From assembly GCA_024227995.1 (NCBI GenBank), contig CP100465.1, positions 1,240,001 to 1,304,000 of the forward strand: DNA of 64,000 nt, in the 5' to 3' direction. How positions within the stretch are numbered: the first letter of the stretch is position 1; every line of letters begins with the position of its first letter. The notes under the pieces are model-generated. The model worked only from the letters and a program-made list of their open reading frames with translations. It had not been told where the DNA came from and made no database searches. Made by a program: the position numbers and the translations under genes. Below are positions 24,997 through 33,901 of this stretch, piece after piece. This DNA comes from Halomicrococcus gelatinilyticus (GTDB lineage: Archaea; Halobacteriota; Halobacteria; Halobacteriales; Haladaptataceae).

Positions 24997-26787
24997 TCAG
25001 ACGAGGTCTGCCATCTGGTCGAGGTGTTCGTCGTAGACGTCGAGCGCGCGCTGGATGGGTTCGGGCGAGGACATGTCGACGCCGGCGGTCTCCAGCAGTT
25101 CGAGGGGGTACTCCCGGGAGCCGCGTTCGAGGAACTCCAGGTAGCGCTCGGCCGCCGGTTCGCCTTCTTCGAGTATCCCGTCGGCGAGCGCGACGGCCGC
25201 GCTGATGCCGGTGCTGTACTGGTAGACGTAGTACGCCCGGTAGAAGTGCGGGATGCGCATCCACTCGCGCTCGATGCGGTCGTCGACGACGGCGGGCTCG
25301 TAGAACTCGCGCTTGAGGTCGCCGTAGATCTCGTCGAGGCGGTCGGGGGTGAGCGCGCCGTTCTCCTCGACGACCTGGTGGGCCTGGTGCTCGAAGTCGG
25401 CGAACAGCGTCTGGCGGTACAGCGTCGAGCGGAACCGTTCGAGGTACTCGTTGAGGACGTGCCGGCGGAACTCGGGGTCGTCGACCGTCTCCAGCAGGTG
25501 CTCGGTCAGCAGCGCCTCGTTGACCGTGCTCGCCACCTCGGCGACGAAGATCTCGTAGCCGCTGTAGACGTACGGCTGCGCCTCGCTGGTCAACTGGGAG
25601 TGCAGCGAGTGGCCGAGTTCGTGCGCCAGCGTGTACATCGACGCGATGTCGTCCTGGTAGTTCATCAGGATGAACGGCTGGGTGTCGTAGGTGCCGCTGC
25701 TGTAGGCGCCCGAGCGCTTGTCCTGGGTCTCGTACACGTCGATCCAGCGCGACTCGATGCCCTCCTCGACGCGGGACTGGTAGTCGTCGCCGAGCGCGCC
25801 GACGGCCTCGACGACGTGGTCGACGGCGTCCTCGTAGTCGAGGTCCGGGCTCTCGGAGTCGGTCATCGGCATGTAGAGGTCCCACATTCGGAGTTCGTCG
25901 ACGCCGAGGCTCTCGCGCTTGAGTTCGGCGTGGCGGTGGAGCTTGTCGAGGTTGTCGCGGACGGTCTCCAGCAGGTTGTCGTACACCTCGGCGGGGACGT
26001 TCGGGCCGTCCATCGCCGCCTCGCGGGCGGTGTCGTAGTTGCGCGCCCGGGCGAGCTTGACGTCGGCCTTCACGCTGTTCTTGTACGCCGCGCCGACCGA
26101 GTTGCGGACGTCGGCCCACTCGTCGAAGTAGCCCTCGTACACCTCGCGGCGGAACTCGCGGTCGGGGTTCTTCAGGAGGGTGGTGAAGTTGCTCTGGGTT
26201 ATCTCGACCGCGTCGCCGTCGGGCTTCTCGACGGTCGGGAACGCCATGTCGGCGTTCGAGAGCAGGTTGTAGATCTCGCCGGAGGCACCGGTCACCTCGC
26301 CGAGTTCGGCGAGCAGGTTCTCGACCTCCGTCGAGCGGGTGTGTTCTTTCATCCGCATCACGTCGTCGAGGTAGTGCTCGTACTGCTCCAGGCCCTCGGT
26401 CTCCGCGACCATCCGGTCGAGTTCGTCGCGGTCGAGCGACTGTATCTCGGGGTCGATGAAGCTCGCCGCGCTCTCTGCGCGCGACGCGAGCGACTGCGCC
26501 CGCGAGGAGAGCGCCTGGTACTCCTGGTCGGAGGTGTCCTCGTCGCTGCGCATCCGGGCGTAGGCGGCGACCTGCTCGACCTCCCGGCCGAGCTCGTCGG
26601 ACAGTTGCAGCACCGCTAGCAACGTCTCGCCGTCCTCGGTCGCGCGTCCCTCGTAGGCTTCGAGGTCCGCCAGGCGGTCTTCGACGTCGGCGTAGGCGTC
26701 CTCCCAGTCGTCGTCGCCCGCGTAGATGCTCTCCAGGTCCCACTTGTACGCCGGCTCGACGTCGCTCCGTTCGGGGATGGAACTCAT
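24997..26787 (-). CDS. pepF: Oligoendopeptidase F (M3 family)
   Basis: 596 aa zinc oligopeptidase, normal length. The zinc site His-Glu-Leu-Gly-His is at about residues 389-393, followed by Ser-Leu-His-Ser, with the downstream Glu ligand in Phe-Val-Ala-Glu-Val-Ala-Ser-Thr. The N-terminal region is mainly helical, as in M3 peptidases that bury their active site and cut short peptides in the cytoplasm. It probably recycles peptides from the proteasome, whose ATPase (PAN) is the divergent neighbour 158 bases away. Confidence 0.94.
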   Translation of the reverse strand: MSSIPERSDVEPAYKWDLESIYAGDDDWEDAYADVEDRLADLEAYEGRATEDGETLLAVLQLSDELGREVEQVAAYARMRSDEDTSDQEYQALSSRAQSLASRAESAASFIDPEIQSLDRDELDRMVAETEGLEQYEHYLDDVMRMKEHTRSTEVENLLAELGEVTGASGEIYNLLSNADMAFPTVEKPDGDAVEITQSNFTTLLKNPDREFRREVYEGYFDEWADVRNSVGAAYKNSVKADVKLARARNYDTAREAAMDGPNVPAEVYDNLLETVRDNLDKLHRHAELKRESLGVDELRMWDLYMPMTDSESPDLDYEDAVDHVVEAVGALGDDYQSRVEEGIESRWIDVYETQDKRSGAYSSGTYDTQPFILMNYQDDIASMYTLAHELGHSLHSQLTSEAQPYVYSGYEIFVAEVASTVNEALLTEHLLETVDDPEFRRHVLNEYLERFRSTLYRQTLFADFEHQAHQVVEENGALTPDRLDEIYGDLKREFYEPAVVDDRIEREWMRIPHFYRAYYVYQYSTGISAAVALADGILEEGEPAAERYLEFLERGSREYPLELLETAGVDMSSPEPIQRALDVYDEHLDQMADLV

Positions 26788-26945
26788 ACCACTACGGTAG
26801 GAACAGCCGCGCCGTAAGCGTTGGTATCTCGGAACCCGCCGTCGCTCCCGCTGTCCGCTCGCGACCCGACCCGGTGACGGGAACTCGTCTCACCCGCCGC
26901 GACCCAAAGGCACTTTTAATGTGGCGCCATACGAATGACCAACAA

Positions 26946-28166
26946 ATGTCTCGCAGTCCATCTGTTCCTGACCGGCCGACCCTGGAGTTGGATCCGGACA
27001 TGTCGGACGCGGAACGGCTCGCCGCACTCCGCGAACACTTCGCGAACATCGTCCAGATCAACGAGAAGTTGAACGAGCGCGTCGACGACGCCGCCGAGCG
27101 CCAGCAGGAACTCGCCGAGCAGGTCGACCGCCTGGAACGCGAGAACGAGACCCTGAAGACCACCTCGCTGTACGTCGCCACCGTCGAGGACATGACCGAC
27201 GAGGGCGTCGTCATCAAACAGCACGGCAACAACCAGGAGGTGCTGACGGAGGTCACGACCCAGTTCCGCGAGTCGCTCGAAGCGGGCGACCGCGTCGCGG
27301 TCAACGACTCGTTCAGCATCGAGACCGTCCTCGACGCCGAGACGGACGCCCGCGCGCAGGCCATGGAGGTCGACGGCTCGCCGGAGGTCACCTACGAGGA
27401 CATCGGCGGCATCGACGAGCAGATCCGCGAGGTCCGCGAGGCCGTCGAGGAGCCGCTGGTCCACCCCGAGCAGTTCGAGGAGACCGGCGTCGAACCGCCG
27501 AGCGGCGTGCTGCTGCACGGCCCGCCGGGAACGGGGAAGACGATGCTGGCGAAGGCCGTCGCCAACCAGACCGACGCCACCTTCATCAAGATGGCCGGCT
27601 CCGAACTCGTCCAGAAGTTCATCGGCGAGGGTGCCCGGCTGGTCCGCGACCTCTTCGAACTCGCCTCCGAGCACGAACCCGCCGTGATCTTCATCGACGA
27701 GATCGACGCCGTCGCCAGCAAGCGGACGGACTCGAAGACGTCCGGCGACGCGGAGGTCCAGCGGACGATGATGCAGTTGCTCTCGGAGATGGACGGCTTC
27801 GAGGACCGCGGCGAGATCCGCATCATCGCCGCCACCAACCGCTTCGACATGCTCGACCGCGCCATCCTCCGCCCCGGGCGCTTCGACCGCCTCATCGAGG
27901 TGCCCAACCCCGACCTGGAGGGTCGCGAGCGCATCCTGGAGATCCACACCCGCGAGATGAACCTCGCCGACGACGTCGACTTCGACCAGCTCGCACGCGA
28001 CGTCGACGGCTTCAGCGGGGCGGAGATAGAGAGCCTGACGACCGAGGCGGGCATGTTCGCCATCCGCGACGGCCGTACCGAGGTCGCGATGGAGGACTTC
28101 GAGGACGCCCTGGACAAGATCGAGCAGGACGGCTCCGGCACCGGCTACCTCCACTACGCGCACTAG
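26946..28166 (+). CDS. pan: Proteasome-activating nucleotidase (PAN)
   Basis: 406 aa AAA ATPase that unfolds substrates and feeds the 20S proteasome. Regions: N-terminal coiled coil (about 30-75), OB domain (about 75-140), and an AAA domain with Walker A Gly-Pro-Pro-Gly-Thr-Gly-Lys-Thr (about 192-199), Walker B Val-Ile-Phe-Ile-Asp-Glu and arginine finger Arg-Pro-Gly-Arg-Phe-Asp-Arg. The C-terminus ends Leu-His-Tyr-Ala-His, so the docking Tyr is third from last rather than the canonical second from last. The ATG at 26946 is about 29 bases after a TATA-like CTTTTAAT (26913-26920). Confidence 0.94.
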   Translation: MSRSPSVPDRPTLELDPDMSDAERLAALREHFANIVQINEKLNERVDDAAERQQELAEQVDRLERENETLKTTSLYVATVEDMTDEGVVIKQHGNNQEVLTEVTTQFRESLEAGDRVAVNDSFSIETVLDAETDARAQAMEVDGSPEVTYEDIGGIDEQIREVREAVEEPLVHPEQFEETGVEPPSGVLLHGPPGTGKTMLAKAVANQTDATFIKMAGSELVQKFIGEGARLVRDLFELASEHEPAVIFIDEIDAVASKRTDSKTSGDAEVQRTMMQLLSEMDGFEDRGEIRIIAATNRFDMLDRAILRPGRFDRLIEVPNPDLEGRERILEIHTREMNLADDVDFDQLARDVDGFSGAEIESLTTEAGMFAIRDGRTEVAMEDFEDALDKIEQDGSGTGYLHYAH

Positions 28167-28250
28167 CCGAGACGCCACGGGGGTCAGGAAACCGCACTCG
28201 CTTCTGCGGCTATCGACGCGACCGACGAGCGACAGTGCTGGAAGCTGCCG

Positions 28251-28616
28251 TCAGGTGCCGAAACCGGGGTGGTCGGCCTGGTACTGCAGGAGCTGGGCGG
28301 CCCGGTCGGCCTTCGCCAGCAGCACCGCCTTCAGCTCCGGCGGGTTCTCGACGGACGTGCTCTCCAGCAGGTCGTCGGGCACCGCGAGCGTCCCCTCCGG
28401 GACGCCGTCGTCGCCGTGGACCGAGAGGTGCTGCTGGTCGAGTTTCATCACGAGCGGCGAGTCGAGTCGCTCGACGCCCTCGCCGGTCGCGTACAGTTCC
28501 TGGTTCACGCGCTCGTGCTGGTCGCGGCGCAGCACCGCGTGTTCGCCGTCGTGTGGTTCGACGTACAGCCGACCGAGGTAGTACCCCTTCGAGAACTGCG
28601 TGAACATCGTTGACAT
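28251..28616 (-). CDS. Conserved haloarchaeal protein (DUF5802-like)
   Basis: 121 aa small cytoplasmic protein, recognisable as a widely conserved haloarchaeal family (start Phe-Thr-Gln-Phe-Ser-Lys-Gly-Tyr-Tyr-Leu-Gly-Arg-Leu). It has no known function and no catalytic motif. The ATG at 28616 lies 25 bases after a TATA-like GTTATACC (28637-28644) on the minus strand; a second TATA-like CTTTATAAA lies at 28659-28667. A much longer upstream frame would read through both boxes and is rejected. Confidence 0.85.
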   Translation of the reverse strand: MSTMFTQFSKGYYLGRLYVEPHDGEHAVLRRDQHERVNQELYATGEGVERLDSPLVMKLDQQHLSVHGDDGVPEGTLAVPDDLLESTSVENPPELKAVLLAKADRAAQLLQYQADHPGFGT

Positions 28617-28846
28617 ACGACTCACAGCGAAGGAGAGGTATAACAGTTGCGCAAAGGATTTATAAAGAAGTGCAATGCCACGTGATAAGCACTGTCGTTT
28701 CGTTCTCCGATCGGTGGAAGCGACGGTCGGGAGGCGAGCGACGTCGCTGCACGCGTCGTCACCGACGGGGAGGACGCAGCGACCGCACGGAGGACGAGAG
28801 CGCGGGCCGAACGCCGACGGCCCGTCGCGGAAACGCGGTTCGGTGG

Positions 28847-30673
28847 CTAGTTCGAGTCCTGGCCGAGGACGTCGGTCTCCACCTGCTTCTCGTAGTTCAG
28901 GGAGTCGAGTTCGATCCGCTGGGTCTGGCCGCGATACTCGACGACGACGTAGTACGACACCGAGAGCGTGCTGCGCTCGTCGTTCTGGACGTGGGTCTTC
29001 CACCAGTCGCCGAGCTTCGTGTTGTCGAGGACGATGGTGTCCTCGACCGTCTTCGAACTGTGCGCGGACACCGTGACGGACTTGTCCTTCGACTCGTCGG
29101 CGAGGACGACGTCGTTCATCTTCACGGTGTAGCCGACCTCAGTGATGTCGAAGGAGTCGCCGCGGTCGTTCGTGACGGTCGCGGACGTCTCGATGGGCGT
29201 CTCGGGCATCGTAGCCTCGCCCCACTCGGCCCCCATGTCGGAGACGCTACCGACGCGCCGACCGGCGAGCGATATCTCCTGGGTCGACGACTCGTCGATG
29301 GGAGCGAGCATGTCCGTGGTGAACTGACCGCGCTCGGCCGGCCGGTTCAGCGGCAGGCGCGCGAACCCGGTGTCGATGGTGACCTCGCGCTCGACGACCC
29401 GCTGGCTCACCTCGTCGTTGTTGACGTGGCTGACCCACCACGACTGGACCTCGCGGCCGGTGATGGCGGCGGAGAACGACAGTTCGTTGTGCCCGGGCGC
29501 GATGGCCTTCGAGACGGTCGTGTCGACAAGCGACACGTCGTTCATCTGCACCGAGTAGTTGGTCCGGAACGAGAGGTCGTCGGCGAACGCGGCGTCGGCG
29601 TCGTTGGGGTTGTCGACGACGGCCGTCGTCCTGACGCGGGTGTCGCCCTGGTCGGGGACGACCCACTCGCTCGTGACCGACCCGACGGTCGGGGCCTGGA
29701 ACGCCGACCCGTTCGGCGTCTCGACGACCTTCGTCTGCGTCTCGCCGCCGCCGAGCACGTCGGTGGTGAAGACGACGCGCTTGCTGAGGAAGGACAGCGG
29801 GACGCGCTCGGTCTCGCCGTCGTCCTGCATGAGCGCGTAGAACTGCACGTCCATCGTCGTCGTCTCGTCGTTGTCGACGTGGCTCGCCCACCACGCTGGA
29901 AGCTTGCCGTTGTCCATCGCCGAGTCGATCTCGATGGTCTCGGTCGACTCGGGACCGATGGTCACCGTGCCGTCGGTGGTGCCGTTGGCGACCTCGACGT
30001 CGTTCATCGTGATGCTGTACCCCAGTTTCGAGAACTCGACCGTCCCACTACCCGGGTTCTCGACCGTGGCGTCGAACGCGATCGGCGTCTTCTCCTCGGT
30101 CGCTTCTCCCCACGAGGCCTCGGTCTTCGTGGCCGTCAGTATCGTCCGGCCGTCCACCGTGAGCGAGCGTGGCTCGCTGCTGTCGAACGCCGAGAGCAGG
30201 TCGGTGCTGAACGACTGCTCCTGGGCGGGCAGCGACGTCGAGTAGAACGGGACGCCGACGCTCGGCGTGACCGAGAGCGTCGTCTGCTCGCCGTTGTTGA
30301 CGTGGGTCGCCCACCACGCGGGAATCTTGTCGTTGTCGATGGTCGGCGACAGCGACACGGTCGAGCGACCGGTGCCGAGGCCGACGCCGCTCTTGGTCCC
30401 CTCGCCGACGACGACGTCGTTCATGCCGATCTCGTAACCCATGTCGACGACGCCGGGGACACGGAAGGAGTTCGGGTTGTCGACGACGACCTCGGTCCGT
30501 ATCTCGGTCCGGTCCTCGTTCACCGTCCCCCACTCCGTGCTGGTCGATTCGACGGTCGGCTGTTGCACCGTGACGACGCCGGACGCGAGCGCGACGCCGA
30601 TACCGCCTGCCGCCACGACGAGCAGCGACACGATTGCCACGAGTATCTTGCCGAGCAGGCTATTCGGTCGCAC
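28847..30673 (-). CDS. Membrane-anchored protein with four WHy (LEA14-like) domains
   Basis: 608 aa. An N-terminal transmembrane anchor (about residues 8-31) is followed by four tandem WHy/LEA_2-type beta domains. Each repeat has a Trp-Gly opening, a Met-Asn-Asp-Val strand and a closing Trp-Trp plus His-Val box. The four boxes are Trp-Trp-Ala-Thr-His-Val-Asn-Asn, Trp-Trp-Ala-Ser-His-Val-Asp-Asn, Trp-Trp-Val-Ser-His-Val-Asn-Asn and Trp-Trp-Lys-Thr-His-Val-Gln-Asn. WHy proteins protect against desiccation or stabilise surfaces; LEA14-like proteins usually have one copy. The start is GTG at 30673. The protein is probably extracellular. Confidence 0.88.
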   Translation of the reverse strand: MRPNSLLGKILVAIVSLLVVAAGGIGVALASGVVTVQQPTVESTSTEWGTVNEDRTEIRTEVVVDNPNSFRVPGVVDMGYEIGMNDVVVGEGTKSGVGLGTGRSTVSLSPTIDNDKIPAWWATHVNNGEQTTLSVTPSVGVPFYSTSLPAQEQSFSTDLLSAFDSSEPRSLTVDGRTILTATKTEASWGEATEEKTPIAFDATVENPGSGTVEFSKLGYSITMNDVEVANGTTDGTVTIGPESTETIEIDSAMDNGKLPAWWASHVDNDETTTMDVQFYALMQDDGETERVPLSFLSKRVVFTTDVLGGGETQTKVVETPNGSAFQAPTVGSVTSEWVVPDQGDTRVRTTAVVDNPNDADAAFADDLSFRTNYSVQMNDVSLVDTTVSKAIAPGHNELSFSAAITGREVQSWWVSHVNNDEVSQRVVEREVTIDTGFARLPLNRPAERGQFTTDMLAPIDESSTQEISLAGRRVGSVSDMGAEWGEATMPETPIETSATVTNDRGDSFDITEVGYTVKMNDVVLADESKDKSVTVSAHSSKTVEDTIVLDNTKLGDWWKTHVQNDERSTLSVSYYVVVEYRGQTQRIELDSLNYEKQVETDVLGQDSN

Positions 30674-30749
30674 GTAACTCCACCCCGTCTGACAGGTACG
30701 CGTGTCGGTAGTTCACGAGGGAGGGTTCCGACCGGGGCGATATGAAAGT

Positions 30750-31721
30750 TTACCCGCGGAGTTCCGACGCGTCGTCGAGGACGTACGCCCGGTCGTCGGG
30801 GATGCGGACGCCGACCTCGTCGCCGACCGCGAGCGACTCCTCCGCGTAGGCGTCCAGTCGGTCGTCGCCGACCGCCAGCGCCACGCGACTGCGACCGTCC
30901 TCGGGGAACACCCGCTCCACGCGGGCGGCGAAGTCGGGGTCGGCCGCCCCGAGTTCGACGTGCTCGGGACGGACGGTGAGGTAGGTGCCGTCGGCGAGGT
31001 GGGCGAGGTCGCCGGCGGTCAGGTCGAGGCAGTTCGCGCCGGTGAACCGCGCGACGAACGGTGACGCCGGACGCTCGAAGACGGCCTCCGGCGACCCCGA
31101 CTGGACGATGTCGCCGTCGTCGATGACGGCGACGCGGTCGGCGAGCATGCGCGCCGTCGTCCGGTTGTGGGTGACGTACACCGCCGTCTCGTCGGCCAGG
31201 ACGTCCGCGAGGTCCTCGCGCAGCGACTGGCGGGTCGGCACGTCGAGCGCCGAGAGCGGTTCGTCCAGCAGGAACGCGCTCGGTCGGACGAGCAGCGCGC
31301 GGGCCAGGGCGACGCGCTGGCGCTCGCCGCCGGACAGCGTCGGCGGGTAGCGGTCCGCGAGGTCCGCGACGCCGAGCGCCGCCAGCAGTTCGTCGGGGTC
31401 GCGCGTCCGGTCGTGGTAGCGCTCGCCGAACGCCACGTTCTCCCGGACCGAGAGGTGGGGGAACAGGGCGTAGTCCTGGAAGACGAATCCCAGGTTGCGC
31501 TCCTCGGGTGCCAGGCCGGAGAGGCGGTCGCCGTCGAGGGTCACGCTCCCCTCGTGGTCGTGGAAGCCGGCGACAGTCTCCAGCAGGAGCGTCTTCCCGC
31601 TCCCGCTCGGCCCGAGCACGACGAGCGTCTCGCCGTCGGCGACGTCGAGGTCGGCGCGCACGTCGAACCGGTCGGCCCCCTCGGCGGTGAACGTCGCCGA
31701 GACGTCGATAGAGAGGCTCAC
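30750..31721 (-). CDS. ABC transporter ATP-binding protein (molybdate/tungstate-like)
   Basis: 323 aa. Walker A Gly-Pro-Ser-Gly-Ser-Gly-Lys-Thr (about residues 38-45), Q-loop Phe-Val-Phe-Gln-Asp-Tyr, signature Leu-Ser-Gly-Gly-Glu-Arg-Gln-Arg, Walker B Leu-Leu-Asp-Glu-Pro and H-loop Val-Thr-His-Asn are all present. A C-terminal TOBE-like domain (about 240-323) with Thr-Val-Arg-Pro-Glu-His suits ModC/WtpC. The start is GTG at 31721, sharing GTGA with the permease stop, so the two are translationally coupled. Substrate specificity is inferred from family resemblance only. Confidence 0.88.
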   Translation of the reverse strand: MSLSIDVSATFTAEGADRFDVRADLDVADGETLVVLGPSGSGKTLLLETVAGFHDHEGSVTLDGDRLSGLAPEERNLGFVFQDYALFPHLSVRENVAFGERYHDRTRDPDELLAALGVADLADRYPPTLSGGERQRVALARALLVRPSAFLLDEPLSALDVPTRQSLREDLADVLADETAVYVTHNRTTARMLADRVAVIDDGDIVQSGSPEAVFERPASPFVARFTGANCLDLTAGDLAHLADGTYLTVRPEHVELGAADPDFAARVERVFPEDGRSRVALAVGDDRLDAYAEESLAVGDEVGVRIPDDRAYVLDDASELRG

Positions 31722-32773
31722 GGCCACCCTCCGTCGTCGTAGGCCAGCGAGCGGACGACCAGGAAGATGGCCACCGAGAGCGCGAGCAGCAGCGTCGCCA
31801 CCGCGCCGCTCTCGTCGAGGCCGCCGGTCATGAACTCCCGGTAGATGAACACGGGCGCGTGCTGGGTTTCGGACCGCTCGCCGAACAGCGGCGGGTAGAC
31901 CACGTCGACGTTGTACGCGACGATGGCGACCGCACCGAACTCGGAGACGGCCCGCGCCCACGCTAGCACGCCGCCGGTGAGCACGCCGCGGACCGACAGC
32001 GGCGCGGTCACGCGCCGGAACGTCTCCCAGCGGTTCGCGCCGAGGGTGCGCGCCGCGCGCTGGACCCGCTCGTCGACGGCCTCGAACCCCTCGCGAGCGG
32101 CGTTGACCGCGAACGGCGCGCTCACGAACGTCATCGCCAGCACCATCCCGGTCGTCGTCCCGATGACGGAGAAGTCGTAGTGGAAGCCGTCGAACAGCGG
32201 CACGTCGACGGGGACGCCGAGCAGCGTGAACGCGCCGGGTATCGACACCTCCAGCCAGCCGAACGCGCCCTCGTCGCCGTACGCGAAGAGGACGGCGAGG
32301 CCGGCGACGCTGTGGGGGACGACCAGCGGCAGGTCGACGAGGCTCTCGACGAGCGCCTGGCCGGGGAAGCCCCGCGCGAGCACCAGCGCAAGCGGCACGC
32401 CGAGCGCGACCGACAGCAGCGCCGCGAGCATCGGCGCGTACACCGAGAGGTACAGCGCACGGTGGACCGCGGGGTCGAGCGCCTTCTCGACGACGATGCC
32501 CGGGTCCTGGCGCGCGACCAGCATCAACAGCGGCAGCGCGAGCGCCACGAGCAGGACGCTCCCGAACGTCGCCGCCGCGACGCCGAACGCGCCGCGGTCG
32601 CGGTGGTAGGCGACCGCCCCGGTGCTCGCCACGGCGAACAGCGCGTACGCTCCCGGCAACTCGACGGTGAAGGCGAACGCGAACGCGAGCAGTTGCACCG
32701 TGACGAACGTCAGCACCGTCGTCCCCGTTCCGAGGGCGACGGCGGGCCGGCCGCGCGTCGTCTCAGTACTCAC
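31718..32773 (-). CDS. ABC transporter permease (molybdate/tungstate-like)
   Basis: 351 aa with about eight to nine transmembrane helices and the cytoplasmic EAA-type loop (Ala-Ala-Arg-Thr-Leu-Gly-Ala-Asn-Arg-Trp-Glu-Thr-Phe near residue 240) that contacts the ATPase. The three N-terminal helices exceed the five- to six-helix ModB core. The start is GTG at 32773. It is coupled by overlap to the ATPase gene. No substrate-binding protein is encoded beside it, so the solute-binding partner must be elsewhere. Confidence 0.87.
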   Translation of the reverse strand: MSTETTRGRPAVALGTGTTVLTFVTVQLLAFAFAFTVELPGAYALFAVASTGAVAYHRDRGAFGVAAATFGSVLLVALALPLLMLVARQDPGIVVEKALDPAVHRALYLSVYAPMLAALLSVALGVPLALVLARGFPGQALVESLVDLPLVVPHSVAGLAVLFAYGDEGAFGWLEVSIPGAFTLLGVPVDVPLFDGFHYDFSVIGTTTGMVLAMTFVSAPFAVNAAREGFEAVDERVQRAARTLGANRWETFRRVTAPLSVRGVLTGGVLAWARAVSEFGAVAIVAYNVDVVYPPLFGERSETQHAPVFIYREFMTGGLDESGAVATLLLALSVAIFLVVRSLAYDDGGWP

Positions 32774-32900
32774 GGGTCAGACGTTCATCCGCCTGGCCGA
32801 AGACTTTTTCTCCGCGCGTTTCGCGACGCGGTCCGGCAGCGCGGCCGCCCGACGAGCGTCAGCGCCAACGCGGCCCACGCCGTGCCCGCGCGGCGGTCGC

Positions 32901-33767
32901 TCACGGTCTCGCAGTGCCGACGAGGTCGGCCAGTTCCTCGCGCGCGGCGTCGTCGAGGGGGCGGTGGGGCTTGCGCGGGTACCCGGCCGGCGCGCCGCGC
33001 TCGCGCATCGCCGCCTTCGCGCCGGCGACGCCGTACACGGCGGTGATGGCGCGGTTCAGGTCGACGAGTTTCGCGTTCAACTGGCGAGCCTCGTCGTCCT
33101 TGCCGACGCGGTGGAGGTCGAACACCTCGCTGGCGCGCTCGGGCGCGACGTTCGCCAGCGCGAGCACGCCGCCGTCCGCGCCCGCGTCGAGGCCGTGGGC
33201 GTAGACGCTGCCGCTGCCGACCAGCAGGTCGAAGTCGGCGTCCGCGGTGCGGGCGCGCTCGCGCTGGAGGCGTTCGAGGTCGCCGCTTGAGTCTTTCATC
33301 CCCGCGACGTTGTCGTGGGTGGCGAGGTCGGCGACCGTCTCGGCGGTGAGCGCGACGCCGGTGTATGCCGGCACGCTGTAGAGGTAGACGGGGACGGGAC
33401 TCTCGTCTGCCACTTCGCGGTAGTACTCCGCGAGCGCGTCCTGGTCGTGCCCGTAGTAGAACGGCGTCACCACGAGCGCGGCGTCGGCCCCGGCCGTGGC
33501 GGCCCCCTCGGTCTGGCGGAGCGTCTCCCGCAGGCCGGGGTGGCCGGTGCCGGCGAGCACGGGGACGTCGACCGTCTCGGCGACGACCTCGACGGCGCGC
33601 GTCCGTTCCTCGACGCTCATCAGTTCCGCCTCGCTGTTCGACCCGCAGGGGACCACGAAGTCCACACCGCGATCTGTGACCCATTCGGCCAGTTCGCGCA
33701 GTCGCTGCGCCGCCAGGTCGCCGTCCCGGTCGAACGGCGTCACCAGCGGCACGCCGGTTCCGTCCAT
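32901..33767 (-). CDS. DapA-family aldolase
   Basis: 288 aa TIM-barrel of the dihydrodipicolinate synthase/N-acetylneuraminate lyase superfamily. The Schiff-base lysine is Lys158 in Gly-Met-Lys-Asp-Ser-Ser, with the helper tyrosine near residue 130 (Tyr-Leu-Tyr-Ser-Val-Pro). Possible activities are 4-hydroxy-tetrahydrodipicolinate synthase (lysine pathway) or 2-keto-3-deoxygluconate aldolase; the sequence alone does not decide. It lies 127 bases upstream of the permease on the same strand, a distance that neither proves nor excludes an operon. Confidence 0.88.
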   Translation of the reverse strand: MDGTGVPLVTPFDRDGDLAAQRLRELAEWVTDRGVDFVVPCGSNSEAELMSVEERTRAVEVVAETVDVPVLAGTGHPGLRETLRQTEGAATAGADAALVVTPFYYGHDQDALAEYYREVADESPVPVYLYSVPAYTGVALTAETVADLATHDNVAGMKDSSGDLERLQRERARTADADFDLLVGSGSVYAHGLDAGADGGVLALANVAPERASEVFDLHRVGKDDEARQLNAKLVDLNRAITAVYGVAGAKAAMRERGAPAGYPRKPHRPLDDAAREELADLVGTARP

Positions 33768-33901
33768 ACGCTCCCCACTCCGTCCGCCGCCTTCAATCGC
33801 CGGGAAGCGGCGACCGAGCGGGAGGGGTCGACCGCCGAGAGAGACGGCCCGGCGTACCGCCGTAGAATCACGTTTTTACTCTCGCAGGCCCGAGTGGAAC
33901 C

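Noticed and set aside
28617..29003. Upstream extension of the DUF5802-like gene
   Set aside because: Would read through two TATA-like boxes and adds Arg/Pro-rich sequence without protein-like features.
32785..32904. Possible 39-codon ORF coupled by GTGA to the DapA-like aldolase
   Set aside because: GTGA overlaps arise easily in GC-rich DNA; the product is Arg-rich with only a weak hydrophobic run and no conserved feature.
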